64,000 nucleotides of DNA, from assembly GCF_000227465.1 (NCBI RefSeq), contig NC_016047.1, forward strand, positions 2,894,857 through 2,958,856, read 5' to 3'. Under the pieces are notes generated by a model. It did no database searches and had not been told where the DNA came from. It saw nothing but the letters and a program-made list of their open reading frames with translations. This DNA comes from Bacillus spizizenii TU-B-10 (GTDB lineage: Bacteria; Bacillota; Bacilli; Bacillales; Bacillaceae). Both the position numbers and the translations under genes were made by a program. Below, piece after piece: positions 8,492 through 18,933 of this stretch. The stretch's first letter is position 1. The number at the start of each line of letters is the position of its first letter.

Positions 8492-8932
8492 TTAATGGTG
8501 AACGAGTTCTTTATTGTTCTGCGGGCTTTGCACTGTTTTTGTTTTCATATCCGCTGCGGATTTGCGTTTTCCGCTCAGCGAAAGAATCAGCTGAGAAAAC
8601 AATCCTGTAGCCCCTAGCAAAATGATCGTTGCGAGCAGAATGACAAGAACAATTTGCAGACCGTATTGCTGCATCACACCTAGCGAATTCATAACAGATA
8701 TACCTGACGGGACAAATAAAAACCCGATCAGAGAGGTTAAAGACGTTCCGAGCGTTTCTACTTGTTCCAATTTAATGACTTTCAAACATAATAGAAGAAA
8801 TAATAAGACCAACCCTACAACCGATGCCGGGATAGGTATCGGGACAATAGCTGCAATCATATTCGAAACCAGCATAATGACGGCAAAAATAAATGCTTGT
8901 GTTAAAAACCCGTACACTTTTTTAGCACTCAT
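8492..8932 (-). CDS. pftA: Pyruvate facilitator subunit PftA (LrgA family)
   Basis: 146-residue holin-like LrgA protein with four hydrophobic segments; it works with PftB in pyruvate uptake and release. I prefer the ATG at 8932 to the in-frame GTG three codons earlier, because the GAGGTGA ribosome-binding site overlaps that GTG. Only 133 bases separate it from lytT. A partial CcpA-like element (AAGCGCTTACA, 8989-8999) lies upstream, compatible with the known glucose repression of pftAB, though it matches the consensus at only 11 of 14 positions. Confidence 0.92.
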   Translation of the reverse strand: MSAKKVYGFLTQAFIFAVIMLVSNMIAAIVPIPIPASVVGLVLLFLLLCLKVIKLEQVETLGTSLTSLIGFLFVPSGISVMNSLGVMQQYGLQIVLVILLATIILLGATGLFSQLILSLSGKRKSAADMKTKTVQSPQNNKELVHH

Positions 8933-9065
8933 TTTCTTCACCTCTTTCTCTTTGGTACCCTCATTATAAATAAGAATCCCCTGTTATGAAGCGCTTACAA
9001 GATAACATGCCGAATAGCGGGACTGAGTTGCAGAATCAAATGGCTGAAATGCAAAAAGCCGCCCA

Positions 9066-9791
9066 TCAAATATGGAGCAGCTTTTTCAATTCCTTTGCAT
9101 ATGTCCGGCTGACCGGTATTTTTGATCCGTCTTTCATGATCAGATTGTACGTTGAATTAAACCACGGCTGAATTTCTTTAATATATTCGGTATTGACGAC
9201 AAAGCTTCGATGGACGCGGATAAAGTCAGCATCAGGCAACTTTTTCTCAATCACAACGAGCGTATCGCTGACCGAATAAGATGTATCGAAGGTTTTTACA
9301 TTGACATGACCATCTTCCGTCCCAGCATAGATAATGTCCTTCGTATCTATGATTACAATTGATTCTCCGACAGATAGCGCGAGTTTATGCTGGCCGGCAT
9401 GGCTGTTCTGTTCTATTTCAACGATATCCCGATTTACTTTTTTATATTTTTTCAGCGTTTGCTGAATTCTTTCCTCATCGAAAGGCTTAGTTAAATAATC
9501 AAGAGCGTCCACCTCAAACGCTTTGAGCGCATATTGGTCATACGCTGTCGCAAATACAACAGCAGGAGGATGCTTCATTTTTTTCAATCGCTTTGCGATA
9601 TCAAAACCGTTTTCTCCGGATAAATCAACGTCTAAAAACAGCAAATCAGGTTTTTGATCCATCATTTGGTCAAAAGCAGATTCGATATTTTCCGCTTCAT
9701 TGATTTCTATTTCCTCATTGGTCCGCTTGAGCAAGTAAGCCAGTTCATCCCTTGCCAGCATCTCATCATCAACTATTAACACCCTGAGCAT
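9066..9791 (-). CDS. lytT: Response regulator LytT
   Basis: 241-residue two-component regulator: N-terminal receiver (acidic pocket VDDE at residues 7-10, phospho-acceptor aspartate in LLFLDVDL near 53, KPF near 102) and a C-terminal LytTR DNA-binding domain (about 135-241, with the family signature FIRVHRSFVVN). It pairs with LytS and in B. subtilis activates pftAB in response to pyruvate. The gene overlaps the end of lytS by 23 bases, giving translational coupling. Confidence 0.96.
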   Translation of the reverse strand: MLRVLIVDDEMLARDELAYLLKRTNEEIEINEAENIESAFDQMMDQKPDLLFLDVDLSGENGFDIAKRLKKMKHPPAVVFATAYDQYALKAFEVDALDYLTKPFDEERIQQTLKKYKKVNRDIVEIEQNSHAGQHKLALSVGESIVIIDTKDIIYAGTEDGHVNVKTFDTSYSVSDTLVVIEKKLPDADFIRVHRSFVVNTEYIKEIQPWFNSTYNLIMKDGSKIPVSRTYAKELKKLLHI

Positions 9792-11550
9792 GTTCTTCTC
9801 CCTCTTTCATCTGTTGCATTGGCACTCGAAAGGAAACCTCTGTCCCTTTCTGAACCTCACTCCTGATATTCAGTGCGGCTTGCTGTCCGAATAAACCGAC
9901 CAGCCGCTGATTCAGGTTATAAAGCGCTGTACCGGTTCCCTCCTTAGACGGAAACGGTTTCTTTCCCAGCTCCGGCAGGATGTCCGGCGGAATTCCCCGT
10001 CCGTTATCCGTCACCTTCATATAGACGAATGTATCATCAGATAAGACACAGACCGTAACTTTGCACATGTCTTGTTTTTTCGGAAACGCATGACGAAGCG
10101 CGTTTTCCACAAGCACCTGTAAAACAAACGGAGGGATTTCAGTCTGTTCCAGCCTGCTGTCGATATTCAGCTCAATCTTATATTTCCCGGGAAAACGCGC
10201 CTGTTCTAATGATAAATAGGCGTGGAGGTGGTTCAGCTCCTTTGAGAGCGGAATCAGCAGCTGTCTCGCTCCTTGAAGGTTTGAACGAAAATAAACACTG
10301 AGCTGCAATAAGAGCTTACGTGTTTTTTCAACATCCGTGCGGCATAACGCAGAAATCGTATTGATCGCATTAAATAAAAAATGCGGATTCACCTGTGCTT
10401 GAAGCGCTTTGATTTCAGCATCCTTGAGAAGCTTGCTTTGCAGCTCTGCTTCCCCAAGCTCAAGCTGTGTCGAAAACAGCATGGCCAGCCCCTCAGCAAG
10501 CTCCTCCTCTACTTGGCTCAGGCCAGCCGGGTTTTTAAAATACATTTTTAAAGTGCCGATTGTATTGCCGTTTGATGTCAGCGGCAGGACAATCGCCGCA
10601 TGCAAAGGACATTCAGAATGCGTGCATTCAATCTCTTCCTGGGAAATCGCCTTCATGATTTGCCCTGTTTTTATCACCTTTTTGGACAGGCCGGTGATCA
10701 AGCTTTTTGATGGGATGTGGTGATCCATTCCCGCGCCGACATGCGCAAGGATCTTCTCATTGTCAGTGAGAGACACCGCATCTGTTCCGGTCAGCTTATG
10801 GATAATAGCCGCCACACTTTTACAGGAGTTTTCATTTAGACCTTGGCGAAAAAAAGGAAGCGTCTGGTCAGCAATTGTCAGCACTCTGTGCGTTTCAAGC
10901 GCCCTTGCCTGCTCTTCCTTGCGGATGATCGCTTGAATAATCGACAGGAAAATAAAACTGCCTGTTCCGTTGATGAGTATCATCGGAATCCCGATCATAC
11001 TGACAAGCTCCCAAGCGTCACTGAATGGCTTCGCCATCAGCAATATAATCACCATCTGCAGTGACTCCATGCCGATTCCCACAAGAGCGGCGATACGCGG
11101 TGTCGGCATTCGGTACCGCTTCGTAAAATACCTGCCGATCAAGCCTGCAAGAACACCCGCTAAAACGGATGATACCGCACAGCTTAAGGCCGTGCTGCCG
11201 CCGAGCGAAAAACGGTGCAGGCCTGCCAGTATACCGATCCCCGCTCCTACAAACGGACCTCCGAGAAGGCCTCCGATTTCCACGCCCAAAATACGGGTAT
11301 TCGCGATAGAGCCCGACGGATCTATCGCAAACACCCAGTCATTGTTTACAATCATATTTTTTTGAATTTCGATGCCTGTATAATTGCTGATGATACTAAA
11401 GAGAGAAAAAATAGAGATTAAAACCACTTTTCCTTTATAGCCGTCCTGATTTTGCAAAGCTTGTCTGAAAAGCTTCGTATGGGCGAGAATGAAGCCCAAT
11501 ATAACGATAATCCCTACCCTCTCAAGCATCATAATCATTAAATGAATCAT
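9769..11550 (-). CDS. lytS: Sensor histidine kinase LytS
   Basis: 593-residue membrane kinase. Residues 1-200 hold about six transmembrane segments of the 5TM-5TMR_LYT type. A GAF-like domain follows (about 225-360, with a cysteine/histidine patch in CTHSECPLH). The His_kinase domain has the phospho-histidine in NPHFLFNAINTI near 390, and a C-terminal HATPase has VLVENALRHAF and DNGRGI. It senses extracellular pyruvate in B. subtilis. I start at ATG 11550, with AGGTGA just upstream and a length equal to the 168 protein, rather than the GTG three codons earlier. Confidence 0.95.
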   Translation of the reverse strand: MIHLMIMMLERVGIIVILGFILAHTKLFRQALQNQDGYKGKVVLISIFSLFSIISNYTGIEIQKNMIVNNDWVFAIDPSGSIANTRILGVEIGGLLGGPFVGAGIGILAGLHRFSLGGSTALSCAVSSVLAGVLAGLIGRYFTKRYRMPTPRIAALVGIGMESLQMVIILLMAKPFSDAWELVSMIGIPMILINGTGSFIFLSIIQAIIRKEEQARALETHRVLTIADQTLPFFRQGLNENSCKSVAAIIHKLTGTDAVSLTDNEKILAHVGAGMDHHIPSKSLITGLSKKVIKTGQIMKAISQEEIECTHSECPLHAAIVLPLTSNGNTIGTLKMYFKNPAGLSQVEEELAEGLAMLFSTQLELGEAELQSKLLKDAEIKALQAQVNPHFLFNAINTISALCRTDVEKTRKLLLQLSVYFRSNLQGARQLLIPLSKELNHLHAYLSLEQARFPGKYKIELNIDSRLEQTEIPPFVLQVLVENALRHAFPKKQDMCKVTVCVLSDDTFVYMKVTDNGRGIPPDILPELGKKPFPSKEGTGTALYNLNQRLVGLFGQQAALNIRSEVQKGTEVSFRVPMQQMKEGEEHAQGVNS

Positions 11551-11716
11551 GCATGTCACCTGTTCTTTCCGTTTTCATTCTAGCATGTTTTCGTTTCACG
11601 GCTGACTGTTTTTTTAAAATCGTCTGAAAACATATTTCACAAGGCTTTTATCTATTGTAAAATAAAATGTGAGCCTTTTGGCAGAAAGATTTGAATCTGA
11701 AGCAGAGGAGAAGATC

Positions 11717-12499
11717 ATGAAAGCCGTATTTTTTGATTTAGACGATACACTACTTTGGGACGAAAAAAGCGTCAGAACAACATTTGCAGAAACTTGTTTA
11801 CAGGCGGAGAAAAAATATGGCCTTGACCCGCAGGCATTCGAAGCAGCTGTTCGCGAAGCGGCGAGAGAATTGTACATGTCATATGAGACGTATCCATATA
11901 CAGTGATGATCGGCATTAACCCGTTTGAAGGACTGTGGTCCAATTTCTCCGAACCGATCAGTGAAGGCTTTCAGAAGCTGAACAAGATTGTGCCGGAGTA
12001 CAGAAGAAACGCATGGATAAACGGGCTGAAAGCGCTTGGCATCGATGATCCTGCATATGGCGAATACTTGGGAGAGTTTTTCGCGGCAGAGCGCAGAAAA
12101 CGCCCCTTTGTATATGATGAAACATTTGCTGTACTCGATCAATTAAAAGGCAAATATGAATTGCTGCTTTTGACAAACGGCGATCCGAGTCTGCAAAAGG
12201 AGAAGCTCGCCGGCGTGCCTGAACTCGCCCCTTATTTCAATGAAATCGTCATCTCGGGCGCTTTCGGAAAAGGGAAACCGGATGTTTCAATTTTTGAACA
12301 CTGCCTTAAGCTGATGAATATTGAAAAAGACGATGCGATCATGGTCGGCGATAATTTGAATACTGATATTTTAGGCGCTTCAAGAGCCGGTATCAAAACT
12401 GTTTGGATTAATCGGACAGATAAGAAAAACGAGACCGATGTGACGCCTGATTACATCATCAGCAGCCTTCATGATTTGTTTCCTATATTAGAGAAATAA
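11717..12499 (+). CDS. ysaA: HAD-superfamily hydrolase YsaA
   Basis: 260-residue haloacid-dehalogenase-type phosphatase with all four motifs: [11 protein letters not shown] at the N-terminus (nucleophile and acid/base aspartates), LLTNGD near 152, the lysine in GKGKPD near 190, and [12 protein letters not shown] near 213. The inserted helical cap marks a C1-type small-molecule phosphatase; the substrate is unknown. An upstream open stretch lacks a ribosome-binding site, whereas AGAGGAG sits seven bases before ATG 11717. It is convergent with thrS through a shared terminator. Confidence 0.9.
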   Translation: MKAVFFDLDDTLLWDEKSVRTTFAETCLQAEKKYGLDPQAFEAAVREAARELYMSYETYPYTVMIGINPFEGLWSNFSEPISEGFQKLNKIVPEYRRNAWINGLKALGIDDPAYGEYLGEFFAAERRKRPFVYDETFAVLDQLKGKYELLLLTNGDPSLQKEKLAGVPELAPYFNEIVISGAFGKGKPDVSIFEHCLKLMNIEKDDAIMVGDNLNTDILGASRAGIKTVWINRTDKKNETDVTPDYIISSLHDLFPILEK

Positions 12500-12537
12500 A
12501 AAAAGCATGATCTCTTCAATGAGATCATGCTTTTTTA
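12500..12537. terminator. Bidirectional terminator of ysaA and thrS
   Basis: Hairpin AAAAAGCATGATCTC..GAGATCATGCTTTTTT, with A and T runs on either side, between the convergent genes. Confidence 0.9.
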
Positions 12538-12539
12538 TG

Positions 12540-14471
12540 TTATTTTTTCGCTTCAGATACTGCCTTTTTCACAAAATCATCTAGTGAAATGGTTTCAGAG
12601 TTCTGCTCTCCGTACTTACGGACGTTTACCGCTCCGTTTTCTGCTTCTTGGTCACCGACCACAAGCATGTACGGAATTTTTTGCATTTGCGCTTCGCGAA
12701 TTTTGTAGCCGATTTTTTCATCACGGCTGTCGACTTCTACACGCAGGCCTTCACGCTGCAGGCGTTCCTGCACTTTTTTCGCGTAGTCTAAATGCACAGC
12801 CGGAGACACCGGGATGACTTGGAACTGAACAGGTGCAAGCCATGTTGGCAGCGCGCCTTTGTGTTCTTCGATTAAGAAGGCAACAAATCGTTCCATTGTT
12901 GATACGACACCTCTGTGAATAACAACCGGACGGTGCTGCTTGCCGTCTTCACCGATATAGGTTAGATCGAAACGTTCAGGCAATAAGAAGTCAAGCTGAA
13001 CCGTAGACAATGTTTCTTCTTTGCCAATCGCTGTTTTCACCTGAACATCAAGTTTAGGGCCGTAGAATGCCGCTTCACCTTCTGCTTCGTAATAGTCATG
13101 GCCGATTTCGTCCATTGCCTCTTTCAGCATGGATTGTGCTTTGTTCCACATTTCATCGTCATCAAAATATTTCTCTGTATCTTCCGGATCACGGTAAGAC
13201 AGACGGAATGTGTAATCACTTAAACCGAAATCTTCATATACATCCTGGATTAAACGGACTGTACGGATAAACTCATCCTTAATTTGATCCGGGCGCACAA
13301 AGATGTGTGCATCATTTAACGTCATGCCACGTACGCGTTGAAGCCCTGACAGCGCACCTGACATTTCATAGCGGTGCATCGTTCCCAGCTCCGCAATACG
13401 AATCGGAAGCTCGCGGTAGCTGTGAATGTCTTGTTTGTAAATCATCATATGGTGCGGGCAGTTCATTGGACGCAACACAAGGGTTTCATTGTCCATTTCC
13501 ATCGGAGGGAACATGCCTTCTTGATAATGATCCCAGTGTCCTGATGTTTCATACAGCTCTTTGCTCCCAAGCACAGGTGTGTATACATGCTCATAGCCGA
13601 GGCTGATTTCTTTATCAACAATGTAGCGCTCGATGACGCGGCGGATTGTCGCGCCTTTTGGCAGCCAAAGCGGCAGGCCTTGTCCGACTTTTTGAGAGTT
13701 CGCAAACAGCTTTAATTCTTTGCCGAGCTTTCTGTGGTCACGCTCTTTCGCTTCTTCAAGCATGCGAAGATGCTCTTCAAGATCAGCTTTTTTGAAGAAA
13801 GCTGTGCCGTATACGCGCTGAAGCATTTGGTTGTTGCTGTCACCGCGCCAGTATGCGCCTGCAAGGCTTAACAGCTTAAACTCTTTGATTTTTCCTGTTG
13901 AAGGAACGTGCACGCCGCGGCACAGGTCAAAGAATTCGCCTTGCTCATAGATCGAAACGGTTTCTCCTTCAGGAATGGCATCCAATAGTTCAAGCTTCAG
14001 GTCGTCGCCGATTTCTGCAAAACGGGCTTTCGCTTCTTCACGGCTGACTTCTTTTCGAACGATCGGGAGGTTCGCATTGACGATTTTTTTCATTTCTTTC
14101 TCGATTTTCGGCAGATCCTCCGGTGTAATCGCTTCTTCCATTTCTACATCGTAGTAAAAACCGTTTTCGATGACCGGACCGACACCGAATTTGACATCTT
14201 TATAAATGCGTTTAATCGCTTGAGCAAGCAAGTGAGCCGTACTATGGCGCATAATTTGAAGACCTTCTTCTGAGCCTTCAGTAATGATTTCCACTGTACC
14301 GTCTTCATTGATCGGTGTTCTCAAATCGATTTCTTTTCCGTTCAGTTTTCCGGCTAATGATTTTTTCTTTAATCCCGGACTGATGGATGCCGCGATATCT
14401 TCTGTTGTTGTTCCTTTCGCAAACTCCTTGACTGCTCCATCAGGAAATGTGATTTTTACCATATCTGACAT
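12540..14471 (-). CDS. thrS: Threonyl-tRNA synthetase
   Basis: 643-residue class II synthetase charging tRNA-Thr. Domains in order: TGS (1-62), the editing/SAD domain with [11 protein letters not shown] near residue 75 and the metal-site CRGVHVP region near 175, catalytic core with [11 protein letters not shown] near 335 and the class II motif [13 protein letters not shown], and the anticodon-binding domain from about 540 (VQFQVIPVS). It is preceded by a T-box leader, so expression rises when uncharged tRNA-Thr accumulates. Confidence 0.97.
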   Translation of the reverse strand: MSDMVKITFPDGAVKEFAKGTTTEDIAASISPGLKKKSLAGKLNGKEIDLRTPINEDGTVEIITEGSEEGLQIMRHSTAHLLAQAIKRIYKDVKFGVGPVIENGFYYDVEMEEAITPEDLPKIEKEMKKIVNANLPIVRKEVSREEAKARFAEIGDDLKLELLDAIPEGETVSIYEQGEFFDLCRGVHVPSTGKIKEFKLLSLAGAYWRGDSNNQMLQRVYGTAFFKKADLEEHLRMLEEAKERDHRKLGKELKLFANSQKVGQGLPLWLPKGATIRRVIERYIVDKEISLGYEHVYTPVLGSKELYETSGHWDHYQEGMFPPMEMDNETLVLRPMNCPHHMMIYKQDIHSYRELPIRIAELGTMHRYEMSGALSGLQRVRGMTLNDAHIFVRPDQIKDEFIRTVRLIQDVYEDFGLSDYTFRLSYRDPEDTEKYFDDDEMWNKAQSMLKEAMDEIGHDYYEAEGEAAFYGPKLDVQVKTAIGKEETLSTVQLDFLLPERFDLTYIGEDGKQHRPVVIHRGVVSTMERFVAFLIEEHKGALPTWLAPVQFQVIPVSPAVHLDYAKKVQERLQREGLRVEVDSRDEKIGYKIREAQMQKIPYMLVVGDQEAENGAVNVRKYGEQNSETISLDDFVKKAVSEAKK

Positions 14472-14489
14472 CTATGTCACTCCTTTTTT

Positions 14490-14774
14490 GCATATAAAAA
14501 CCCCGCCCCCTATGAAAGGGACGAGGTTGAATAAACGGAATCGTGGTTCCACCCTTTTTTCCGCAAAGCCAATACTCCGGCAACTGCGGCTCTAAGCTCT
14601 GTAACGGGAGTTCCCGTCAGCCATTACTGCTCCTTTAAAGGGGTTCACAGCTGAAGTTCAAAGGCGGTAAAGTGAATGGTCCTTAGCTGGGAAGCTTGCA
14701 GCCGGGGCTTCCCTCTCTTTGAGCCGGTATCATTCCTTCGTGTCCTTATCAATACGTGTGTCTTTCTTAATCTC
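14490..14774 (-). ncRNA. T-box leader of thrS
   Basis: About 300 untranslated bases between the promoter and thrS contain the T-box core AGGGTGGAACCACG (minus strand, 14542-14555), which forms the antiterminator that pairs with the uncharged tRNA acceptor end. An intrinsic terminator follows (14495-14527). The threonine specificity is inferred from the gene it controls; I did not assign the specifier codon. Confidence 0.93.
14495..14527 (-). terminator. Conditional terminator of the thrS T-box
   Basis: Minus-strand hairpin CCTCGTCCC..GGGGGCGGGG, followed by TTTTTAT, 20-odd bases before thrS. Confidence 0.87.
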
Positions 14775-14780
14775 CTATGT

Positions 14781-14809
14781 ATTATAAATTGTTCAATCCA
14801 AAAAATCAA
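14781..14809 (-). promoter_or_regulatory. Sigma-A promoter of thrS
   Basis: Minus strand TTGATT (14804-14809), 17 bases, TATAAT (14781-14786). Confidence 0.82.
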
Positions 14810-14823
14810 CACGATCGTATTTC

Positions 14824-14862
14824 CTTTTTCAAACCGACAGCCTTATATATACAGGCTGCCGG
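14824..14862 (-). terminator. Terminator of ytxC
   Basis: Minus-strand hairpin CCGGCAGCC..GGCTGTCGG, followed by TTTGAAAAAGG, directly after ytxC. The T run is weak. Confidence 0.6.
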
Positions 14863-14865
14863 CCC

Positions 14866-15711
14866 TTATCCTTCCGAGTGCTTCACAGGTATTTCTGCGT
14901 CTGAAAAAGCGTGCAGCGGAAGCATTTCCATTCTCTCTTGAAATACGTTTTGAATGGTCCTTGCCATCATGTGCTCGGGCTGGTCGGTGTAAAGCACCAC
15001 TTCATCAGGCGCAATGGAAATCAGCGGCGCGAGCAAATGAGAATCAATGTACATAGGATGATCGCGGACGAATCGCCTGTCTATGTATTTCATTTTTTCC
15101 CGTTCCGGCACATAGCGCAGTTCCCATAATGTAAATGAACCATCATGGACAATATGCACCTTTTTGATTCGCGGCTGTTTTGCTGTTACATAGTCTCTGA
15201 GTGTTTGAATAAAGTTTTGATATTCCTGTTCCATCTTATATTCATCTATCGCCGCTTCCGTAATGTCTCTAAGCTGCTTGTAGTATTGTCCGAGTCGGAA
15301 GGTCTGAAAGGAACGAATGGAAAATAAGCCTTCCTCTAAACAAATCGTTTGGAGTTCATCCAAAATTGATTGTTTCCGCGAAAGCTTTAGCGGCTCAAAC
15401 GGCAGATCGTCCGCTTCTCCTTCAATAATACTGTGTGCGAGCTGAAGGATTTGCTGCTGTTCATCCTGGTCCGTGAAGCAGTATGTTCCCTCAATCAATG
15501 ACAGCATATGCTCGTCTTCTTTGCATTCTAAAAAAAACTTGACCAGAATCGGCTCCATAAAATGCTGAATAGAGAAAGCCGGCTTAGCTTTTTCAATCCC
15601 GATTTTCCGTATGCCTTCACGGACAATGATATTGTTCCGATCGTCCGAATGCTGAATGAGATGTAAAAAAGCGGCTGCATCATGGTCATCTTCAAAGATT
15701 ATTTCAAGCAT
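14866..15711 (-). CDS. ytxC: YtxC-family sporulation-associated protein
   Basis: 281-residue soluble protein of the YtxC family, found in endospore formers and annotated as a putative sporulation protein. There is no signal peptide or membrane segment. The sequence is mixed alpha/beta with a conserved central acidic part and a C-terminal domain (DGSFTLWELR..., LLAPLISIAPDEVVLYTDQ). No catalytic motif recognised. It lies downstream of ytxB and upstream of the thrS promoter, with a hairpin at its end. Confidence 0.82.
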   Translation of the reverse strand: MLEIIFEDDHDAAAFLHLIQHSDDRNNIIVREGIRKIGIEKAKPAFSIQHFMEPILVKFFLECKEDEHMLSLIEGTYCFTDQDEQQQILQLAHSIIEGEADDLPFEPLKLSRKQSILDELQTICLEEGLFSIRSFQTFRLGQYYKQLRDITEAAIDEYKMEQEYQNFIQTLRDYVTAKQPRIKKVHIVHDGSFTLWELRYVPEREKMKYIDRRFVRDHPMYIDSHLLAPLISIAPDEVVLYTDQPEHMMARTIQNVFQERMEMLPLHAFSDAEIPVKHSEG

Positions 15712-15789
15712 GTTTGTCCCCCCTTACGGCATCTGTTACAAGTATATGGGGGATGTTTTTAAAATAGACGTAAAGGTCATTGGCAAATC

Positions 15790-16431
15790 TTAATTTGATT
15801 CTTGGAACAGGTTTTGCATTTTCTTTCTGAAGATGAACGGCAGCGAGATAAACACGATATACAAAGCGAGCACCATAAAGAAAGCGGGCAGATTGCCAGC
15901 CAAAAAGCTCGCACCCAGCACATTAAGCGCAATGGTCCCAGGGATGATTCCCGCGGCCGTCGCCGCAAAATATGGCAGCGCTTTGACATTGGAAAGACCT
16001 GCCGCATAACTGACGAAATCAAAATTGATCGGCAGGATTCTTAAAAGAAAGATATAAAAAAATCCGTTATCCTCCATCTGCTTCTGAATGGCTTCCAGCT
16101 TTTCGTAATGGCCGTTCTTTTTCGCAGCAAACAAACCCGCTGCAAAAAACGAAACAGCTGAGGCGCACATCGAACCGAATAACGTGTAAAGCGTGCCGAG
16201 AAGCGGGCCAAACGCAAGCCCGCCCGCTATAGAAATAACAGACACCGGAAATAAAACAAGAGGTCTGACGATGGATATCCCGATAAACATCAGCGGTGCA
16301 AAGACCCCGAATGACAATATCCATACCCTGATCTCTTTCGGCGATACATTCAAATACCTTTTATTTCCCCAAAAGATTAAACCTGCAACGGCCAGCACTG
16401 CCAGCCATTTAAGAGCGGTTTTTCGTTTCAT
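15790..16431 (-). CDS. ytxB: TVP38/TMEM64 (DedA-like) membrane protein YtxB
   Basis: 213-residue protein with about five to six membrane segments. It carries the SNARE-associated/VTT-domain signature: the glycine-rich AGGLAFGPLLGTLYTLFGS near residue 70 and the FLLRILPINFDFVSYAAGLSN motif near 130. Relatives act in membrane lipid or polyprenyl-phosphate movement, but the function of YtxB is not established. It starts 33 bases after dnaI ends and may share its transcript. Confidence 0.87.
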   Translation of the reverse strand: MKRKTALKWLAVLAVAGLIFWGNKRYLNVSPKEIRVWILSFGVFAPLMFIGISIVRPLVLFPVSVISIAGGLAFGPLLGTLYTLFGSMCASAVSFFAAGLFAAKKNGHYEKLEAIQKQMEDNGFFYIFLLRILPINFDFVSYAAGLSNVKALPYFAATAAGIIPGTIALNVLGASFLAGNLPAFFMVLALYIVFISLPFIFRKKMQNLFQESN

Positions 16432-16464
16432 ACCCTCAGTTCCTTCCCCTTTGAACCGCAGCGA

Positions 16465-17400
16465 TTACGGATGGCGGCGGTTTTCTCCGTCAAGGCGGAT
16501 TGGAGCAGCCAAATATAATATCCGCTCCATTAATCTTGCCGCTTTTACTTCTTCCTTTTCTCCCCTTTGCGAATACGTAAAATGATGCTTCAGTTCGTCA
16601 GGTGAGAAATTAGAAGAAAAGAACGTCGGAAGCTGCTGGGACATTCTGTGCTGAAGCACCGTTCCGATGACTTCATCCCTTACCCAGCTCGTCATTGATT
16701 CCGCTCCGATGTCATCAAGCATCAATACAGGTGTTGTTTTGACCATATTGAGCTTCTCTTCCAATGAATGGTCTTGAAGCGAATTCTTGAGCTCTCTCAC
16801 AAATTCGGGTACATATACGATCATGGAGGAATACTCTTTTTCCGCCAGTTCATTGGCAATCGCAGCGAGCATAAACGTTTTTCCTACCCCGAATTTCCCG
16901 TATAAATACAGTCCTTTCCCTTTTCCCGTCTCATTATAGCTTTTCAGAAAATCCGTAACATGCTGGAACATCGCGAGCCTGCTCGGATCACTGATATCAA
17001 CCTGCTGGAATGTCGCTCCGAGAAGGTCCTGCTGGATATACATGCTTTTCATAAGAGACTTTTGTTTTTTCTGTTGGTCGAGCTTCCGTTTGACCGGACA
17101 TTCATAATACTCGATATCAATAGAACGGCCATTGACAACAAGCTTCGGATGGTAACCCTCCAACAGATTGTTGCAATCTTCATCTTCTGAACAATAGGAG
17201 CAATTCTTGCTTTGTCCGCTATATTCATAAAGCTTATTTAAGCTCTTTTCAATCATTTTTTGATCAATCATTTCTTCGTTTTCCTTCAAAAATGCCTGAA
17301 CATCTTGATCCTTCATGACTTTTTCCTTCATTTGTTCAAGACGTTTTTGGAAATCCGGTCTGCCGGTTACGCCCTGCAGGGAACGGCCGATTGGTTCCAT
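16465..17400 (-). CDS. dnaI: Helicase loader DnaI
   Basis: 311-residue AAA+ protein that loads the DnaC helicase onto DNA at oriC and at restart sites. The N-terminal half has a zinc-binding helicase-interaction domain (NCSYCSEDEDC, a histidine in EGYHPK and YECPVK, residues 65-105). The ATPase has Walker A GKFGVGKTF near 172, Walker B VLMLDDIGAE near 235 and a sensor-1 asparagine in FFSSNFS. It follows dnaB by 27 bases in the nrdR-dnaB-dnaI group. Confidence 0.97.
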   Translation of the reverse strand: MEPIGRSLQGVTGRPDFQKRLEQMKEKVMKDQDVQAFLKENEEMIDQKMIEKSLNKLYEYSGQSKNCSYCSEDEDCNNLLEGYHPKLVVNGRSIDIEYYECPVKRKLDQQKKQKSLMKSMYIQQDLLGATFQQVDISDPSRLAMFQHVTDFLKSYNETGKGKGLYLYGKFGVGKTFMLAAIANELAEKEYSSMIVYVPEFVRELKNSLQDHSLEEKLNMVKTTPVLMLDDIGAESMTSWVRDEVIGTVLQHRMSQQLPTFFSSNFSPDELKHHFTYSQRGEKEEVKAARLMERILYLAAPIRLDGENRRHP

Positions 17401-17427
17401 CTATTACTTCACCCCGCATCTCTGTCT

Positions 17428-18849
17428 TTAATAGGCAGAGTATTTTTTCAGTTTTTGCATCTCTTCCATCATCTTTTTCTTCTGTTCTTCCAAATCCTGA
17501 GGTTGCAGCTTCTGCTGTCCGGATTCTGAATCGGAGGCTGTTTCCTTTTCTTTCATCCAGTCAGGAAGTTTTTCTTCGCGAATCACTTTTGAGTTTCGTT
17601 TTGATGGCTGATTTGCTTTCCCTTCAGCCCATTCAAGGTATTGGCGGTTTTCTTCTATCGCGAGCTTCATCGCTTCTCTGACCGTTTTTACCTTTTTGCG
17701 CGCCCAATGCGACGCGATTTTTTGGATATAGTTTTTCGACAGCTTCATATCGGTTTTCAGCATGACGTAATAAATTAACACATTTGTAACGCCTGGCTCG
17801 AGCTTCTGTTCAAACATAATTTCTTCTATGATTTTCAGATCAGCTTTTGACGGCTCAGTTCCGTCGGCAATGTCCTGCAGAAGCTTCTTCGGAGAAATCG
17901 CCTCAAGCAATGCGATCAGTTTCCCGTCCAGCGAATCCCCTTCCGCCGGTTTTTCGCCTTCACGCAGATGCACCGGCTGTGTTTTTTCCACTAAGTCAGG
18001 CAGTTGTCCGTTTCTTTCGATTTGATACCAGTCACTTGCCGCTTTTCTTAAAGCCTCCGTCGTAATGACGTCACGCTCATCAATCGCGCTCATCACGACA
18101 TTTTGCATTTGCAAAGGATCTATGCCGTACAGATAAGAAAGCTTTTTGATTGTGTCCCGCACCTGCTGAGTCATTGCTTTTCTCGGAATCATCGTCTCAG
18201 AAAGTCCCGCTAAAAACAAATCAAAATCAAACACATCCTCCGTTATGGTGTAGGACGGTGCCTGTCCGACAGAAGTATACTCTGTGCCCTGCGCAAGTTT
18301 CACCGTTTCCTCCATATCAGATGTGAGCTTCCATTCACTCGGCTGCAGCGATTCAAACGCATGATTAAACGGCCGCGTAATGTCCTTCGCATCTTCTGAA
18401 ATGGCCGGGTGCGTGAAAAATTGTTTTAATTGCTGATATTTTGTTTTTCCGACTCTATTGTACAGAAAAACATTCAGCATTCCGTCTTCAAAAAAATCAT
18501 TTGGCCTGAGCGGCGGAAGGAGTTCATATATAAAGAGGCGCTCCTGCCGCTCGGATTCCTTCATATATACTTTTAGCAATCCGATGCCTTCGAGCTTCCC
18601 CTGTTCCTGATGGATCGTTTTTAAGTTAGACTGTGTCATCCCCATCAGCTGTCTATGTGTGGACTCTCCGCCCCACAGACGGTTTTGTTCAAGCTCTCCC
18701 CACAATGTCATATAAAGAGAGAATGCAACAGGGCCGATTAAGGGCTGATACAGTTGTGTAATAATTTGTCTGTCTATATCCTGCAGCATCGATCTGCTTT
18801 TGACCACATACGGATCTACAGGCAGTACATCTTTCCAATAGTCAGCCAT
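17428..18849 (-). CDS. dnaB: Replication initiation/restart membrane protein DnaB
   Basis: 473-residue Gram-positive DnaB, a DnaD-like helicase co-loader unrelated to the E. coli helicase of the same name. It has an N-terminal winged-helix region (1-~150), a first DDBH2-like part near 200-300 and a C-terminal DDBH2 domain (~310-420) ending in WARKKVKTVREAMKLAIEE and YLEWAE, the DNA-binding motif. The charged tail is Gln/Lys-rich. It attaches oriC and restart complexes to the membrane together with DnaD and DnaI. Confidence 0.95.
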   Translation of the reverse strand: MADYWKDVLPVDPYVVKSRSMLQDIDRQIITQLYQPLIGPVAFSLYMTLWGELEQNRLWGGESTHRQLMGMTQSNLKTIHQEQGKLEGIGLLKVYMKESERQERLFIYELLPPLRPNDFFEDGMLNVFLYNRVGKTKYQQLKQFFTHPAISEDAKDITRPFNHAFESLQPSEWKLTSDMEETVKLAQGTEYTSVGQAPSYTITEDVFDFDLFLAGLSETMIPRKAMTQQVRDTIKKLSYLYGIDPLQMQNVVMSAIDERDVITTEALRKAASDWYQIERNGQLPDLVEKTQPVHLREGEKPAEGDSLDGKLIALLEAISPKKLLQDIADGTEPSKADLKIIEEIMFEQKLEPGVTNVLIYYVMLKTDMKLSKNYIQKIASHWARKKVKTVREAMKLAIEENRQYLEWAEGKANQPSKRNSKVIREEKLPDWMKEKETASDSESGQQKLQPQDLEEQKKKMMEEMQKLKKYSAY

Positions 18850-18933
18850 ACATTCTCAAACCTTCCGAATTTGTTTCTACCTTTCATTTTACACCGTTTC
18901 TCATATCTATCAAATGCCAATTTTGCACATGAG

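Noticed and set aside
8986-9000. CcpA site upstream of pftAB
   Set aside because: Only 11 of 14 positions match, so I mention it with pftA but do not list it as a site.
8986-9171. Plus-strand reading frame between pftA and lytT
   Set aside because: Overlaps the lytT coding region in antisense, lacks a ribosome-binding site and resembles no family.
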